A stretch of 64,000 bases of DNA from Oryzias latipes (Eukaryota > Chordata > Actinopteri > Beloniformes > Adrianichthyidae). The translations under genes and the position numbers were made by a program. The notes beneath the pieces were generated by a model, which worked only from the letters and a program-made list of their open reading frames with translations, did not search any database and had not been told where the DNA came from. Shown piece after piece: positions 1 to 12,386 of this stretch. The stretch's first letter is position 1; each line of letters opens with the position of its first letter. Location: assembly GCF_002234675.1 (NCBI RefSeq), contig NC_019869.2, forward strand, positions 15,485,015 to 15,549,014, read 5' to 3'.

Positions 1-1218
1 GTAAAAACAACCGTGTGCTCAGTAATGAATCGCTGCGCAGCTCAAATACCACAAACAAATGTCCGTATAATGGGCAGGTGTTGACATTCATAACCTCATG
101 AAGGTAACATAAACATTTGAACAGCTCTCACTGTAATGACAATTTCCGTTTCATAGTCATTATTTGCCCGAAAGCAAATAAAAGTCACAGAACCATCCCA
201 TTGTCACAAAGTTCTTATATCTTAAAATTAGCTATATTTATAAAAAATGTCAAACATTCATACATATAAGAGTTGGAACCTGCAACTCTTGACCAAAATT
301 CCAACAATATTTAGGTAAACTGCAATGCAAAGTCCATTCATTCTATAGTTCTAATGGTGACCCACATCCCAGCAGCTTCATACTCAGTTGTAGACCCAAT
401 GACGACAGTCTGAAGGCCTCAAGACAATATCATCTGTGTAAGGTACGAAAACAGTCAGTGACAGATGGCAGCAGTGACTCAGCATCTATACACTGGACCA
501 ACTGTCAAGGCTTTGCCAGTAATTTTGGGGGTATCATCTTGGACTTAATGACTGATTGGTACTATTCAAAAAAGACAACCACCAACCCCAGTTTGTCATC
601 ACTGTGGAACAACTGAATGCATGAATCCAACTCTGTTCCTTCTGAATTTGAGGTTCATTTATTGGTTTTTCAACCAAAATCTGTAAGTGGAAGCAAAATT
701 CATGAGATTTTTTTGTGCGGCCAGATCAAAAGTGTGAGGATTGTGCTCTCTAGTTTTTCAGTTATGTTTTGTTTTGAGTTTTCCCTTATCAGTCTCTCCA
801 GGTTCATGTTAATAATCATCCACAGCTATCTTCATTTCTTTTAATTGTCCGCAGAACTTTTAAGGGTCTGGTTTTCAGTTCAGATCAGCTTCTCTGTCAC
901 AAGTTTTGTTGCTCCCTTAGTTTTGGTATGTTTGGGTTTGTTTATTAAATGTTTAAGGCTCTGCCACCAAACCCATCCTCCTGCTTTTTAGGTGCCACAC
1001 CTCCAGTTCCTGACAAATACCTTAAAAAGAAATTATGTTTGTGTCCTTAAGTCTGTGGATTTTGTTGTCCAACTGAGCTTTTAACTGGGTTGTCTATGCC
1101 GTTGTCCCAGAATTGACATTGCAGCTCATATAGACAGTCATAGGCTCAATGCACTTGAGTAAGAATTACCAAGGCATTCATTTCTGCTGTCACACTGCAG
1201 TTTAAGCAGCTGCTCTTA
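1..1218. other. Non-coding DNA, no gene recognised
   Basis: No reading frame here resembles a known protein and I see no convincing exon. If the FAM131-like exon at 7,699-7,726 is real, this stretch would lie in that gene's first intron or beyond it on the minus strand. The sequence is ordinary AT-rich fish intergenic or intronic DNA. Confidence 0.5.
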
Positions 1219-1855
1219 AGCTACAGTCACACCGGCCCTAGCAACTTGGGTTTAAGCAGCCACTTTTGAAGAAAATTTACGCAAACGCCCGTAAAACCGT
1301 GTTTCGGGCTTCCACATTCAAAAACCTTTGAGTTCATGCAACGCTAGCGAGTTTTTAAGTCAGTTTTCAGGCTCTACATGCAAACCGGTGATTAATGACT
1401 GCATGCTGAAACCTCAACCAGCTGAACTGTCGACCGCTTGAACTTCAAACAGCCGAACCCAAACACGGAGTCTAATTTGGTTGTAACTTGTGGATACTAT
1501 CCTATTCAAAAAACAGAAGTGCCAACCATTGTACTGAATATGGAGGAGAAGACATTCATTAACTGTGGTTAGTGCCTTGCCACACTTGTGCGACACCGAA
1601 AGTCTTTCATATATCCGAATTGAGCCGTGAAGGAAAAACCCTGGAGCAAGATTCAGAAGATTTGAACCATTTCAACATTTCACACCAAACCTTTTCCAAA
1701 TACATGGCGGACAGGAACTAGAAAACAGTAGAAAATTGCCACTCCCTGCTTGTCCAGTTCAGGAACGGTGTCAACACCACGGGCAGAATGCGTGTCATTA
1801 AATTGCGCATAGCACGTTCCTGAACGCACAACACATGCCCGGTGTGACCGTAGCA
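1219..1855. mobile_element. Non-autonomous DNA transposon with GTCACACCGG-type ends
   Basis: The left end reads CTACAGTCACACCGGC and the right end reads CCCGGTGTGACCGTAG, so the two ends are near-perfect inverted repeats of about 16 bp enclosing about 640 bp with no intact transposase. Internal sequence (around 1,262-1,320) matches, in reverse orientation, stretches near 19,570 and 63,930, so it is a dispersed family. Superfamily is uncertain; termini of this kind occur in several fish hAT and Harbinger-like families. Confidence 0.55.
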
Positions 1856-1918
1856 TTATCAGGGTGATTTTATCCAAGACAGGTATAAGCAAAATAAGCT
1901 TAATAAATATATATATAA

Positions 1919-2061
<143 letters not shown>

Positions 2062-2262
2062 GTCATTAAACCTCTTTTCTAAACTCCTCCATTGCAGTTC
2101 CTAACTTGTCTTGATTTGCACTCCAAATTTCCTTGTACCACTTACACCTGTTTTAACTTTTTACCTGTTTGATAGTTAGTTTTGTCCATTTACATTGTAG
2201 TAAATGGCACCAAGATTGCATTGCAAGCAAAGCAGTGCCCTTGTTTTAACATAAACCAAACT

Positions 2263-2602
2263 TTAACCGTTTAACACCAAAGCTTTAGCTCCAGTGTTAA
2301 CATTATTGTAACTACCATAACTCTTCAATTGTTGACGCAATTAATTTAAATCCAGCTGATTTTGAGGCTGAGAAAACACAGCTTTGCACTGAAATGCAAC
2401 ACTGTACAGTAGTAAAGTGCTTACGCAATCAGCGTGAATCAGCTGATTCTGACATGGAGAAAAGCGATTTTGCGCCGACATGCAACACTTTACATTAACC
2501 AACGTAAGCCGCTTTTCTCTGAGTCAGAATCAGGTGATTCCTGTTGATCACGTAAATGGTCGAAGAGTTACGGCGACAGCTCCTGTGTTGAAGGTTAAAT
2601 CG
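2263..2602. mobile_element. Imperfect fold-back (palindromic) MITE
   Basis: The left side begins TTTAACACC...TAGCTCCAGTGTT and the right side ends GACAGCTCCTGTGTTGAAGGTTAAA, which are inverted copies of each other. Inner arms also pair: ATCAGCTGATTCTGACATGGAGAAAAGCG against CGCTTTTCTCTGAGTCAGAATCAGGTGAT, and TGCAACACTGTAC against the opposite arm. The whole of roughly 340 bp could fold into a long hairpin. No coding capacity. Confidence 0.6.
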
Positions 2603-2604
2603 AC

Positions 2605-4466
2605 ACTTCCCAACAAACATAGGCGAAGCCCAAGCAGCTTAAACTGACACTGTAAGTGAGGACAAGGTTTCACTATAAAGAATCCTCATCTGTGATTACA
2701 AATATTGCAATGTTGGAGTTTCTGAACAAAAAGAATGCTGCAGCAAATCGATCGCTTTGGTCATTTCTGTAAGTATGTGTTTTCTGCATTGCCTTTCAAA
2801 GCCAGCTTGCAGAAAGTGGCGGCACAAACTGCCTGGAACCCTCTCTATATAAAAGTCCTGCTGTCTGAGTGTTGAGTACTGCAGCAAGCATGAGCTCTAC
2901 TCAAAGTGAAGGATGATCGGAGGTAATAACAGGCAGCGATGATTTGGTTAAACAGCACTCTGATGGAAACACAGCTGTGGGACGAGATTGAGTTTGGAAA
3001 GACCAAACCTCCCCCATACAGCAGAGTCACAGCAATAATAGAGAATACAGGAACAACTTTAACTAAATGTGGCTCCTCATTAGCAGAGCGTCTGCAGAAC
3101 ACCAGACGTCTGATGAGCAGAGATGTGCGAGAGCCATTGTCCAATATTTACAGTAACATGCTGCTCGTCCGTCTTTCATTGACCTCCCTCTTTTACCCAC
3201 ATCTATTTTTAGCAGCACTCACACTCACTTAGCCCTAATATAAGAATAGATTCTCCTCACAGAAAATACAGCTGGAAATATTGTGCAGGCGACGAGAGGA
3301 AGAAAGAGGGGACCAGGGTCACACAGCTTTTCTTCAACAATAGCAACCACCTAACTCAACCCCTATTGAGGTATTTAGTTAATTTAGCTCAAGAACATGA
3401 ACAAGTTGCTTTTAAACCAACACTTTTATTTTTCTGAAGTATGGGTTCAGATTTCTCCAAAAAACATCTGCCTCTGTTCTTTCTCTCCTTGATTTTGATT
3501 GAAGAAGTCAAGGAAAGAAAACTGGAAATGTTGTGAACTCAAAGGAAAAACCCATGTCAGTAAATTGGGATTTTTAGGATAATGTGTGTCTTGGCAGATT
3601 TAGCGCTCAGAACAAGAGTGCTCCTTTACTACTTATATGTGTACATGTACACATGCAATTATCCTAATTGATAATAGTTTAGCCAGTATTTTAAAAGCTT
3701 TATGGTTTTTCTGCTAAATAAATTGCTCCCACTCTTATCATTGACCTTTTACTGACAGAGCCTGACATGCTTTGGATTCAAACTCACCATGTTAATAAAC
3801 TCAAAAACCAGAACAAGGAGGTTTGGTTTTTCAAATTGAAAATAGTTTGGTGCCAAGAACAGCTATTAGGACGCAGCTGATTTGTGCTGAGCTATTAGAC
3901 TGTATTTACAATTGATCGATGTTTCTTGTTCTTGTTCCTGGATGAAGCTTTTATTTATTTGCCACTGAGAAATTTACACATTTCGCTGTCTCTATCCCAA
4001 AATATGAATTTTGAAAATGCAATTTTGAAAATCTTCGGTGTATTCCTAACTTTCAATGATCCCCACCCCTCCCTTGTTTTAAGTTTTCTAAATTTCATGT
4101 TTTGCAGGCATGCATGTTTTACCCTTCCAGCCGTAAGCAGCCAGACTGAGGTCTGCACTTTGGCAGAACCCAAAATCAGGCCTTGATTTTATTTTTATTT
4201 ATTTCTTTTTTTTGATGATCTTAAGCTTTATCAGTAGCCGACATTTTTACTGTTTCCCTTTCATTTCTAAACAAAATCTTAATTTTTCTTGATCCCCAAC
4301 GCAAAAACAAAGTTTCAAGTCTCTACAGTAGCAAATCCCCACACCATAATACCTCTGCCCCGTGTTTTTCTTTTCCTTGTGCTTGATGGATGGCTTTAGC
4401 AGGCCAGTAGTGATTTTTAATGCTGTATTTGACCAACCCTAACCATTAAAAAAGTTTCTTTTAGGT
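2605..4466. other. Non-coding DNA, no gene recognised
   Basis: Open frames on both strands around 2,845-3,232 match nothing I recognise and lack supporting splice signals. A perfect short palindrome GTGTACATGTACAC lies near 3,638. Otherwise nothing distinctive is visible. Confidence 0.45.
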
Positions 4467-5710
4467 TGACTCGCAGATCTGGGAATACCAACACCCACCA
4501 GAAACTGGATCCTTGACTTTCTCACTGACCGACCACAGGTGGTGAGGATGGGAAAGCAGGTCTCTGCTGAGCTGACAGTTAGCACTGGTACACCACAGGG
4601 GTGCTGCCTCAGTCCAAAGCTCTTCTCACTTTACACCCACGACTGCACCTCCCCCGACTCCAACAACATCATCATTAAGTATGCAGACGACACAACCGTC
4701 CTCGGCCTCATCAGAGGAGGGGACGAGTCTGCATACAGAGACCTTGTGCACAGGATCACCATCTACGGAGAGGACAACGACCTTGTTCTCAACGTAGAGA
4801 AAACAAAAGAGATAATCGTGGACTACAGAAGGAAAGCACCGCCACATCAACCGCTCATCATCAACGGGACTGTGGTGGAGCGGACCGACTGCCACCGGTT
4901 CCTTGGTCTGCAGATCACAAACAGCCTCAGCTGGGAAAGAAACACTGCTGCCACAGTGAAGAAAGCCCAGCAGAGGCTGTACTTCATCAGGCTGCTGAAG
5001 AAGGCCGGTCTCAAGCGCCGGACCCTCACCCAAGCCTACAGGGGGCTTGTGGAAAGCATCCTCACAAGCGGACTAACAGCCTGGTTCAGTAACACCACCT
5101 TAAAAGAGAAGAAGATGCTGCAGAGGGTCATTAATACAGCTGGAAAAATCATAGGTTGCAACCTTCCATCCATGGACACCATCTACAAACAGCGCTGCAG
5201 GAGGAGAGTGACTAAGATCATCAGAGACAGACACCACCCTGCTCATGGACTGATCCAATGCGTGGACTCAGGCCACAACCTCAGGCGTCGCAGGCCTGAA
5301 AGCATCCACGTACACACCACACGCTTCCACGACAGCTTCTTCCCAGCTGCAATCAGAATGCTGGCTAAGGACATCAGAGAGAGAAGACTGGACTAAAATA
5401 CTAAGTGCAATAAACAATAATATGTGCAATAATTCTATGTGCAATAATGCTTCTGTACAGATTGGGTCTCTGCAATATCCATTATCATATTTTACTGATA
5501 TTTATATTTTTATACACCATGTAAATTTGTTGTCTAATTTTGACTTTTAACTTTATTCTATTTATTTTTATTTTCTTTATTATTTCTTCTTCAAATTTTT
5601 CTTTTGTCCTTTTTTAACTTATCCTGACATGAGAGATGCCAAAGAAAAATTCCGATGTACCGCATGTGCAAACGGCAATAAAACTTGAATCTTGAATCTT
5701 GAATCTTGAC
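4467..5710 (+). mobile_element. 5'-truncated LINE (non-LTR retrotransposon), reverse transcriptase C-terminal half
   Basis: An uninterrupted frame from 4,470 to a stop at 5,394-5,396 encodes about 308 residues: an RT palm region with the conserved TPQGCCLSP motif, the catalytic YADD box (about 4,680-4,691), then the FLGL motif and the CR1/L2/Rex1-type C-terminal region. An in-frame stop at 4,467 and loss of similarity upstream mark the 5' truncation; endonuclease and the RT fingers are missing. The 3' UTR ends with AATAAA (about 5,678) and three tandem copies of an ACTTGAATC/TTGAATC unit (about 5,685-5,708), the short tail repeat typical of L2/CR1-clade elements. The remaining frame is intact, suggesting a fairly recent insertion. 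Exact clade (L2, Rex1 or CR1) is not settled. Confidence 0.9.
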
Positions 5711-7698
5711 TTCTAACTAGGATGGTCTGGCAGACTTTGTTCATGTAAAAGGGGGAGTAACAACACATTTTTATGCCTTCATTAAATCTGCTTTGCTTCC
5801 ACAGTGAACATTTTTAAAAGCAGACCTGGAAACAGCTGGTTGTCAAAAATAGCTGCTTGTTTTTCCTGAAATAATACCCAACCAGGAAAAAACAACACAT
5901 GGAACCTGGTAGTCCTTTAATTATCACGCCTTTTAAATTCACTGCTGTATGCAAATGACTGTTTCCTTTACTTTCAAGCTTTGGTCCACTGAGTAGTCTG
6001 TTTGCATAAATACAGCGGAAAAACTTAGTGGAGACTGACCAGGATTCACTTGTAAGTTCCACACCAAAGTCCAGGTGAGCTTTCCCACCTGTTGAACAAA
6101 AGGGGCTATCCGTGGAAATGGATAAAACATCTCTAAAAACAGACTCAAACAAAATAGTTGGAGATTGGCTTTAAATGCATTTAAGCTGCAGCTTCAATCG
6201 AACTCAAACATGGGAGTCAAAAATCTAAAACTACACGCTAATCAGAAATGTTTTTAAATTCTATGAGTTTTATCAATTCTGAACGTGTGCATTCTTAATT
6301 ATTAAGTTACTTTTACGCTGCGTCTTACTTCACAAAGGTCACACTTACCTTCCCAGCTGCTATTTTCCTTCACGAGAAAGGAGACAAAGCTTTGCTGGTG
6401 CGTTCATATGAACACGAGAAAGCCGGACTCTCGCTGCGTGTTAAGAACTCAAATATTTAAAGCCTAAAATAGGGCTTTAAACTCAAAGACATGAGACTTT
6501 ATACGTTTAACACTTTGATGTTGAAGTAGGAAAAAAAAACAGTTTTTTCAACTGTTTACTTATAACTATCAATTAATTAGAATTCAAAATTAAAATTTTA
6601 AATTTCAAGTCGTTTAAGAAAAGCAGACTTTTCCTGACAAAGCTGCAAGACAAGATATCCTCTGAAACTCACACAAGCAGCAACACAAATCTGCATCATT
6701 CTCTTGATGCATCCTGCTTGCATCTTATATCCAAAAAAACTCAAAAATAAATCTGCACTTCTAAATCCATAAAGGATGCATAAAAGGGGCCAACCAGGTG
6801 AACATCTTATCAAAAGGCCATTTAACAGTTGTAAGTGTAAAACCTTTTTGTGTTGTCCAACCACACCCAAATAAATCTTTTTCTTTTTCTTTTGGGTGCA
6901 CAAAAACCCTTCTCTCGATGTGAATCCTCTCCTGCAGCAGTCAATACTTGTGAAACTTTTCTAAAAGCCCAATTGGAGTCCAAAAATTAAGTAGAGATTC
7001 AGTGTCTTGGCTGTGAGCACAGATGTAGAACTAAAATGATCAGCATACATTTAAACTGTTTGTTCGTGCAGGGGGGTGCAGTTCGCTTGTGGTAGCAGAG
7101 GGCACCCCTGGCTTTTCAGAAATGACCTAAATGTGCAAAAGCAGACCAAACTCACACCTGAGTTTACCATCCAGCTTCTGAGTCATCCTGCACGAGCCAG
7201 CCTGTCAGAGAAGCCCTGTGTGCTCTGCTTGCATCCTCAATTTATTACGTCGCTCCATGACGCACAGTAAAGAGACAAGAGAGGATGGAGGGAAGGAGAG
7301 CTGAGAGGAGGAGGCAGAAAATGGGGGGAAAGATAGGGGATTATTTCAGACACCCATTGACCTTAGCTTCATGTCAAGGCGGGGGTCTCTCTCCTCTCTG
7401 TCCCTGTCTCGCGCGCACACGGCCCCGGTTTTCATCCATGTGGACGCGCACACGTCAAGCCGCATCTTCCGCTCACATCCTCGCCGCCTGTCTGTCCTAC
7501 CTCCCCACACTCATCCCTCTGTCCACCTCTTTTGTCAGGATAAAGACCCATAACATGGGGGGGAAGCGCAGCGGCTGCGCCGCAACTCCGCGCCAAAGTG
7601 CCTTGAAACCACGCATTCCACTGCTTTTCATTCCCCGCATGCACGCACGCTCGCATCCACGCGTCCCTGCACATCTCTGTGAGGCGGCGTGTCCTTAC
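5711..7698. other. Non-coding DNA, probable intron of FAM131-like gene
   Basis: No exon recognised. If the exon at 7,699-7,726 is spliced as read, this is the start of its first intron on the minus strand. From about 7,280 the composition becomes GC-richer with CG dinucleotides and CACACG/GCGCACAC stretches, part of a CpG-rich promoter-type region; open frames there on both strands are probably compositional. Confidence 0.45.
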
Positions 7699-7726
7699 TG
7701 ATCGTCCGGGATCCTATGCAGCCCAT
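7699..7726 (-). CDS. Probable first coding exon of a FAM131-family gene (N-myristoylation motif)
   Basis: On the minus strand, GACAAC-ATG opens a 28-nt coding stretch, MGCIGSRTI plus one base, followed at once by a strong donor GTAAGG (7,693-7,698). FAM131B-type vertebrate proteins begin MGCIGSRT, and Gly2 with Ser6 and an adjacent Cys3 fits an N-myristoylation and palmitoylation signal, so the product would be tethered to membranes; its molecular function is not established. The surrounding GC-rich stretch (about 7,280-7,990) looks like a promoter. I found no second exon between 1 and 7,690, so the rest of the gene would lie beyond the left edge after an intron of more than 7.6 kb. The call rests on nine residues, a good start context and a good donor. 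A chance match cannot be excluded, and which FAM131 paralogue it would be is undetermined. Confidence 0.55.
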
Positions 7727-7990
7727 GTTGTCTTACAGAGGCTCGTGCAGCTCGGGGGGAATAAAATCCATCAGTCCAGCGGGCATCTCCCCCCAATCTC
7801 GTTGTCCTGGTCTCCCGTGTTCTCCACCCTGTCCTCCTCTCCGTCCTCCTTACCTCTGTACGTGAGAAGCGGGGAGGGTGTGTGTGTGTGTGTGTGTGTG
7901 TGAGCGAGTGTGTCATCCGCGTCGCTTTCTCTCCCCCTCTGGTCTCTGGAACTCAGAGGGAGTAGGGCTGCAAACTGACATTCACTGACG
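7727..7990 (-). promoter_or_regulatory. GC-rich promoter/5' UTR region of FAM131-like gene
   Basis: This segment directly upstream of the minus-strand start codon is richer in G+C and CG dinucleotides than the flanking AT-rich DNA, and holds a (TG)n run at 7,878-7,902. It fits a CpG-type promoter or 5' UTR. No TATA box was identified. Confidence 0.4.
7878..7902. repeat. (TG)n microsatellite
   Basis: About 25 bp of alternating TG in the GC-rich region upstream of the FAM131-like exon. Confidence 0.95.
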
Positions 7991-9114
7991 CGTCCAACTT
8001 TCCTGTTTTAATGTGACGCAAAACGAACAAACACTTGCGGTACGTCACATGAGAGGACGCAGGTCAGCATCCAAAACAGTTCAAATTGAATTTCTTTTTT
8101 TAAATATCAAACAATAATTACTATAAAATCTGAATGAAATCAGGAGGAAAACAAAAGCCTCACACCTATAGTTTTTTTAGATTCCCTCCATTCTTTTCTT
8201 CTGAAAACTGTGCCTCTTTTAATAAGGTTTTACAGCTTTGCTCCTACTTTTAAGCTGCAAGACAATCTAATGTCTTTTCTGTATTAGTTGAATTTTAAAC
8301 ATTAAGCAAATAAATATTTGCCTAAATTCATACTTGTTATGACAATCTTAAAGGTTTTCAGCTGATTGGCATCATTGATTATTTTCAGGTTTAGCCACCT
8401 TGCAGGAATTTTGGGAGGAGATTCTCATGAGTTTTGTGGATCTCTGTTCCAAAACTCACATCTTGTTTGTCTTATCTGACACTTACTGAAGAAGTCCCTT
8501 TTAAGAAAGAACAAAGCTTAGACTTCACAAAAGGCTGAAGCAACAAAGTTGAGTAAAGAAAGACGTGAATGTTGTGGAGATGAAAAGATAGACTATTGTG
8601 ATCATTAAAATCCACAAAATACATGCTGGATGATCCATCATGTTTTATTTCCAGTGCTCGCACTGATGGAAGGAGGTTTTAGACAAAATCTCATCCTTTT
8701 TCTCATCTTTCACCCTCATCCTTGGTGTCCTTTGATGGCTCTTTGGTCTTGTTTGTTGTGGAGACATGTCGGTCTGACTGTTTAATGGAGTTTAGAGCTG
8801 CTTTTATACAGAAAAACTGTTCAAACAGATGACAACAGGAACAAGTAAATAGAAGAGCTTTACAGGTTTGTGAACAGAATTATTTTGTTTAATATTTATT
8901 TTCTGCATCTTTATACAAATCATATCCTTAAAAATTATGCTTAATGAATTGCATACTTTTTATATCATAAACATAGATTTTAAGTGGGACAACTTGCAGA
9001 ATCAGTGACTATAATTTTCCCCATGTCATGGTGCCTCTGGCAGCCTACTCTTCCCCTCCCCTCTCTGCTCTGCTGATTTGGAACCAGCTGTGGATACTCA
9101 CCTCATCATCCTTC
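7991..9114. other. Non-coding DNA, no gene recognised
   Basis: AT-rich sequence with no exon-like or repeat structure that I can support. Confidence 0.5.
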
Positions 9115-9327
9115 TTAACCCTTGTGCTATCCTAGGCACTTTAACATTGGGAGTTGGGTGATCTAGACCCACTAGACAGTGCTCTGAACCTTTTTTCTTC
9201 AATGATTTGTGATCTTCACTGGTGTTCATGGATTACATGAAATCTTTCCACCTTTATCCACCTTTGTCATGGTAGGGAGAACACGTCAATGTAAGGGTGG
9301 GGTCATCTAAGATAGCACAAGGGTTAA
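9115..9327. mobile_element. piggyBac-like MITE, copy 1 (TTAA-flanked)
   Basis: The element reads TTAA-CCCTTGTGCTATC at the left and GATAGCACAAGGG-TTAA at the right: perfect 13-bp terminal inverted repeats starting CCC, flanked by TTAA on both sides. TTAA target sites with CCC/GGG termini are the signature of piggyBac-superfamily elements. The interior (about 180 bp) contains no transposase, so it is non-autonomous. Four more copies lie at 11,365, 31,073, 50,819 and 60,421. This copy is inverted relative to the 50.8 and 60.4 kb copies. Confidence 0.85.
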
Positions 9328-11364
9328 GGAGATCCAGCATTCATCGCCAGTTCGTTTCTTCTAATCGGTGCTTATGCCTGGTCACCAAGTTAAGCCTTGT
9401 GATTCAAGTTTCTCTCGTACTTACCTCGCCTTGTCGCTTCACTCTCTGGTTTTCATCATCACGAGTATCCACCTGGTTCAGCCTCCACGTTCAGCCTCCT
9501 TACCATTAAAACCACACGTCAACATTAAACTCTGGTTTCTGTTCCATTTCATAACGCTGTCATGGTTTCAACGATGAGCAGCCCCTGCAGCCACAGGCTG
9601 ATGCAACTGCTGCCATCGCCTCGCTCACTGAGAGATGGAGTGTCACACTCCCATTCACTTTTCTCATACCGATTTGAAGGCCTTTTTTTTGAAGGTTGAT
9701 CTAACGCCCGGCTTTCTCCAAATATTTACTGACATAGCAGTGTTGCTAAAATGAAGTCTCAGTAAATGTCTAAATGTATAGGCAAATATTTGAAAGCAAT
9801 AACCTTTGTGAGCACAAGAATTTTCTGATCCTCGTGCTTATTTTAATGTGAAAAAGGTACATGAACATCATACTGTCCTGCAGCCCTGACTGTTTGTTGT
9901 CACGGCAACCTGCACAGATGTCGAGTTGAATAGTCTTCTGATTGTTGCTAGGTTTTAACAAAGGCAGCACAAACTGACCCCTAGGATTTTCGTCTGTTAA
10001 GGACCTTATCATGAAATTCCCCCCATTCCCTGCTGCTGTGTTTGCCCTAATATTCAGTTATACTAACAAGTAAAGTTTCCAAAAATTATCATAAGGGAGC
10101 ACTGAGGGATTTAGGGTTTGAATCAGGGGTTTTACTTGTAATTTTTGTGTTTTTGTTTGAAAAACAAAAACGTTATTTTTGAGGGGGGTGAAAACAGTGA
10201 TTAAAAAAGAAAAATACTGAATTTAAAAACTGTTCCAAACGTATTTTCACCTTAATTTTTGAATTTTCTTGAACTTAAAGACTCATTTGCTTATAAAACG
10301 ATCTTTAAAATGACAGCAGTTCTTAACATAAACATTTCCATCTGATCAGGAAGCACACTCTTTCTTTTCCCAATTACATTCTAACCCACCTGCCTGTGAA
10401 GCTCCTTTGAGTGGCTCATTTTTAGGACAGTGATAGACTCTCCTGTCTTTTGTGATTACAGTGGTGGAACCCTCATGGTAATTACTGACAATAACTGAGA
10501 AAAAAGGCATTTTCCTTTCTAGTAAAAATCATGTCTTTTGAGCCTTTGATTCAGTAATCTCACATTTTGAGACCTTTTATTATGATCACAGAGAATGAAT
10601 GTGAGTATGAGTCACACAGTTATGAGAACTAAATGGTTTAATTGTAGATTTTAATGAAAAGATGGAATTAAAACTCCTCAGGTATAAGGTATGTGATTTT
10701 TTTTTAAAGATGTATTTGAAAACATTTTTGAACCAACTCAGCTGCTTTATGTTATTTCCTTAAACTTATAGGGTTTAAAACTGTTATTTTATTATCAGGT
10801 CAACTCTTTTGTCGGTCTTTCATACCACTTTTTTCATGTTTATCACAGTTCAGTTTTGTCATGTTTAAGTTTAAATGTTTTGTACACGTTTAAGTTAAAG
10901 TTTAGCTTTTATCTAACCCTGTTAAATTGATCAAAAAAGTGTTTTTTTATTGAGATGTTATTTAAATCCTTTGATGGAATCCATAAAATAATATTTATTG
11001 TATAAAAGATATAGATACTATCAGTTATGACATATTTTGTAATTGGATTAGTTTTTGCTCACAACAATGTTAATTTCAGATGTAAAAATGTTGACATGAG
11101 TGTTCAGAAAAAAATCACCTCATTTACACACTGTCTCAAATTTGATCCACACAGTTTTAACATGGTGTAAATATTTTATAAAAATAAAAATGAATCATCT
11201 TTTTTCAGTACACCAAGTAGTCATTTAAAAAACTGAATAACAATTGATGAGTTATCCTTACCATAAAGTTTGGAAAATTAGCAAAAGTTTTCCACCAAAA
11301 AGACCCTCTACTGCCACTAGTGGAATAATGATGAACTACAGGGCAGAAAACAAGTTATGGGTTT
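9328..11364. other. Non-coding DNA, no gene recognised
   Basis: AT-rich sequence without recognisable exons or clear mobile elements. Confidence 0.5.
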
Positions 11365-11531
11365 TTAACCCTTGTGCCATCCTATGACCCCAACCCTATG
11401 TTGACGTGTTCTCCCTACCATGACAAAGGTGGATAAATGTGGAGAGTGTTTCTTGTAATCCATGGACACCAGTGAAGATCACAAATCATTGAAGAAAAGA
11501 GCTTCAGCACACTGTCTTGAAGGGTCTAGAT

Positions 11532-12386
11532 CAGTGTTTTTCAACCTTTTTTGAGCCACGGCACACTTTAACCTTGACAAAAATCCCGCGGCACACCAGC
11601 ATCCCAAAAAAAAAAAAAAAGCAGAAACTCATAGTCTGTTTTGATCTACAACCCCCCCCCCCCCCCCCCGGCAATCTGACTTGCATTTTTGTGATAATTG
11701 TGGCAGAAAAAGCAGGAAGTTGCAGATGTTTTTCTAAAAGATGTAATAAAAGTTAAGTTACATACAAGCTGTATGTTTGTTGTGTTTTCAAGACGCTGTC
11801 CCTTTAAGCCAATGCATCATGGGAGATGTAGTGTGAAAACTGCGAGAAAACGGCAGAAAGACTCGCGTCTCTGAGCTTCATGGTTTTGTTCACTTGTTCC
11901 ACGGTCTGATACCGGATTCTGTGGAAAGCTACACCGCTAAAGACGAGCTTTAGCTGGTGTTTTTGTCGGAACTGACTGAGTTATGAGCTAATTTGGAACA
12001 AGGAAGTGGAGACTTTAACCACTTCTGATTGGTCAGACTGATGACATGTGATTAAGCCTTCAAGAATGATTGGTGGAGTCGTGGAGACAGTAAAAGCTGC
12101 GGGACTTTTCCTACACAGTTATAGCTGCAGCTATTTCGCGTTACCGTCATTCTTATCAAAATGTCTTTAATAGAATCAAATAAACACAAAGAAAAAAGTA
12201 TTTTATGATCGTTTATATTCCTAACTACTCAGTGTTTTATCAGGACCTGTTTGGATGAACAAAGAGCGGATTTCCTGGAGATGGGAAATACTTTTAGATC
12301 AGTTAATGAGGGCAATTTTCCACGGCACACTTGACCATCTCCCTCGGCACACTAGTGTGCCGCGGCACACTGGTTGAAAAACACTG
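11532..12386. mobile_element. hAT (Charlie-like) non-autonomous transposon with 8-bp target-site duplication
   Basis: The element starts CAGTGTTTTTCAACC and ends GGTTGAAAAACACTG, the terminal inverted repeat characteristic of hAT-Charlie families, with GCACAC-rich subterminal repeats at both ends. It is flanked by a perfect 8-bp duplication GTCTAGAT (11,524-11,531 and 12,387-12,394), the length expected for hAT transposition. No transposase frame is present in its 855 bp. It interrupts a piggyBac-like MITE. Confidence 0.92.
11650..11669. repeat. Poly-C run
   Basis: About 20 consecutive C bases inside the hAT element. Confidence 0.9.

Noticed and set aside
2845-3232. Overlapping ORFs of 97-99 codons on both strands
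   Set aside because: No recognisable motif, no supporting splice pattern, and both strands are open over the same DNA, as expected by chance.
7285-7701. 138-codon plus-strand ORF
   Set aside because: Lies in a GC-rich, low-complexity promoter-like stretch that is open in several frames; Arg/His/Pro/Ser-rich with no family resemblance.
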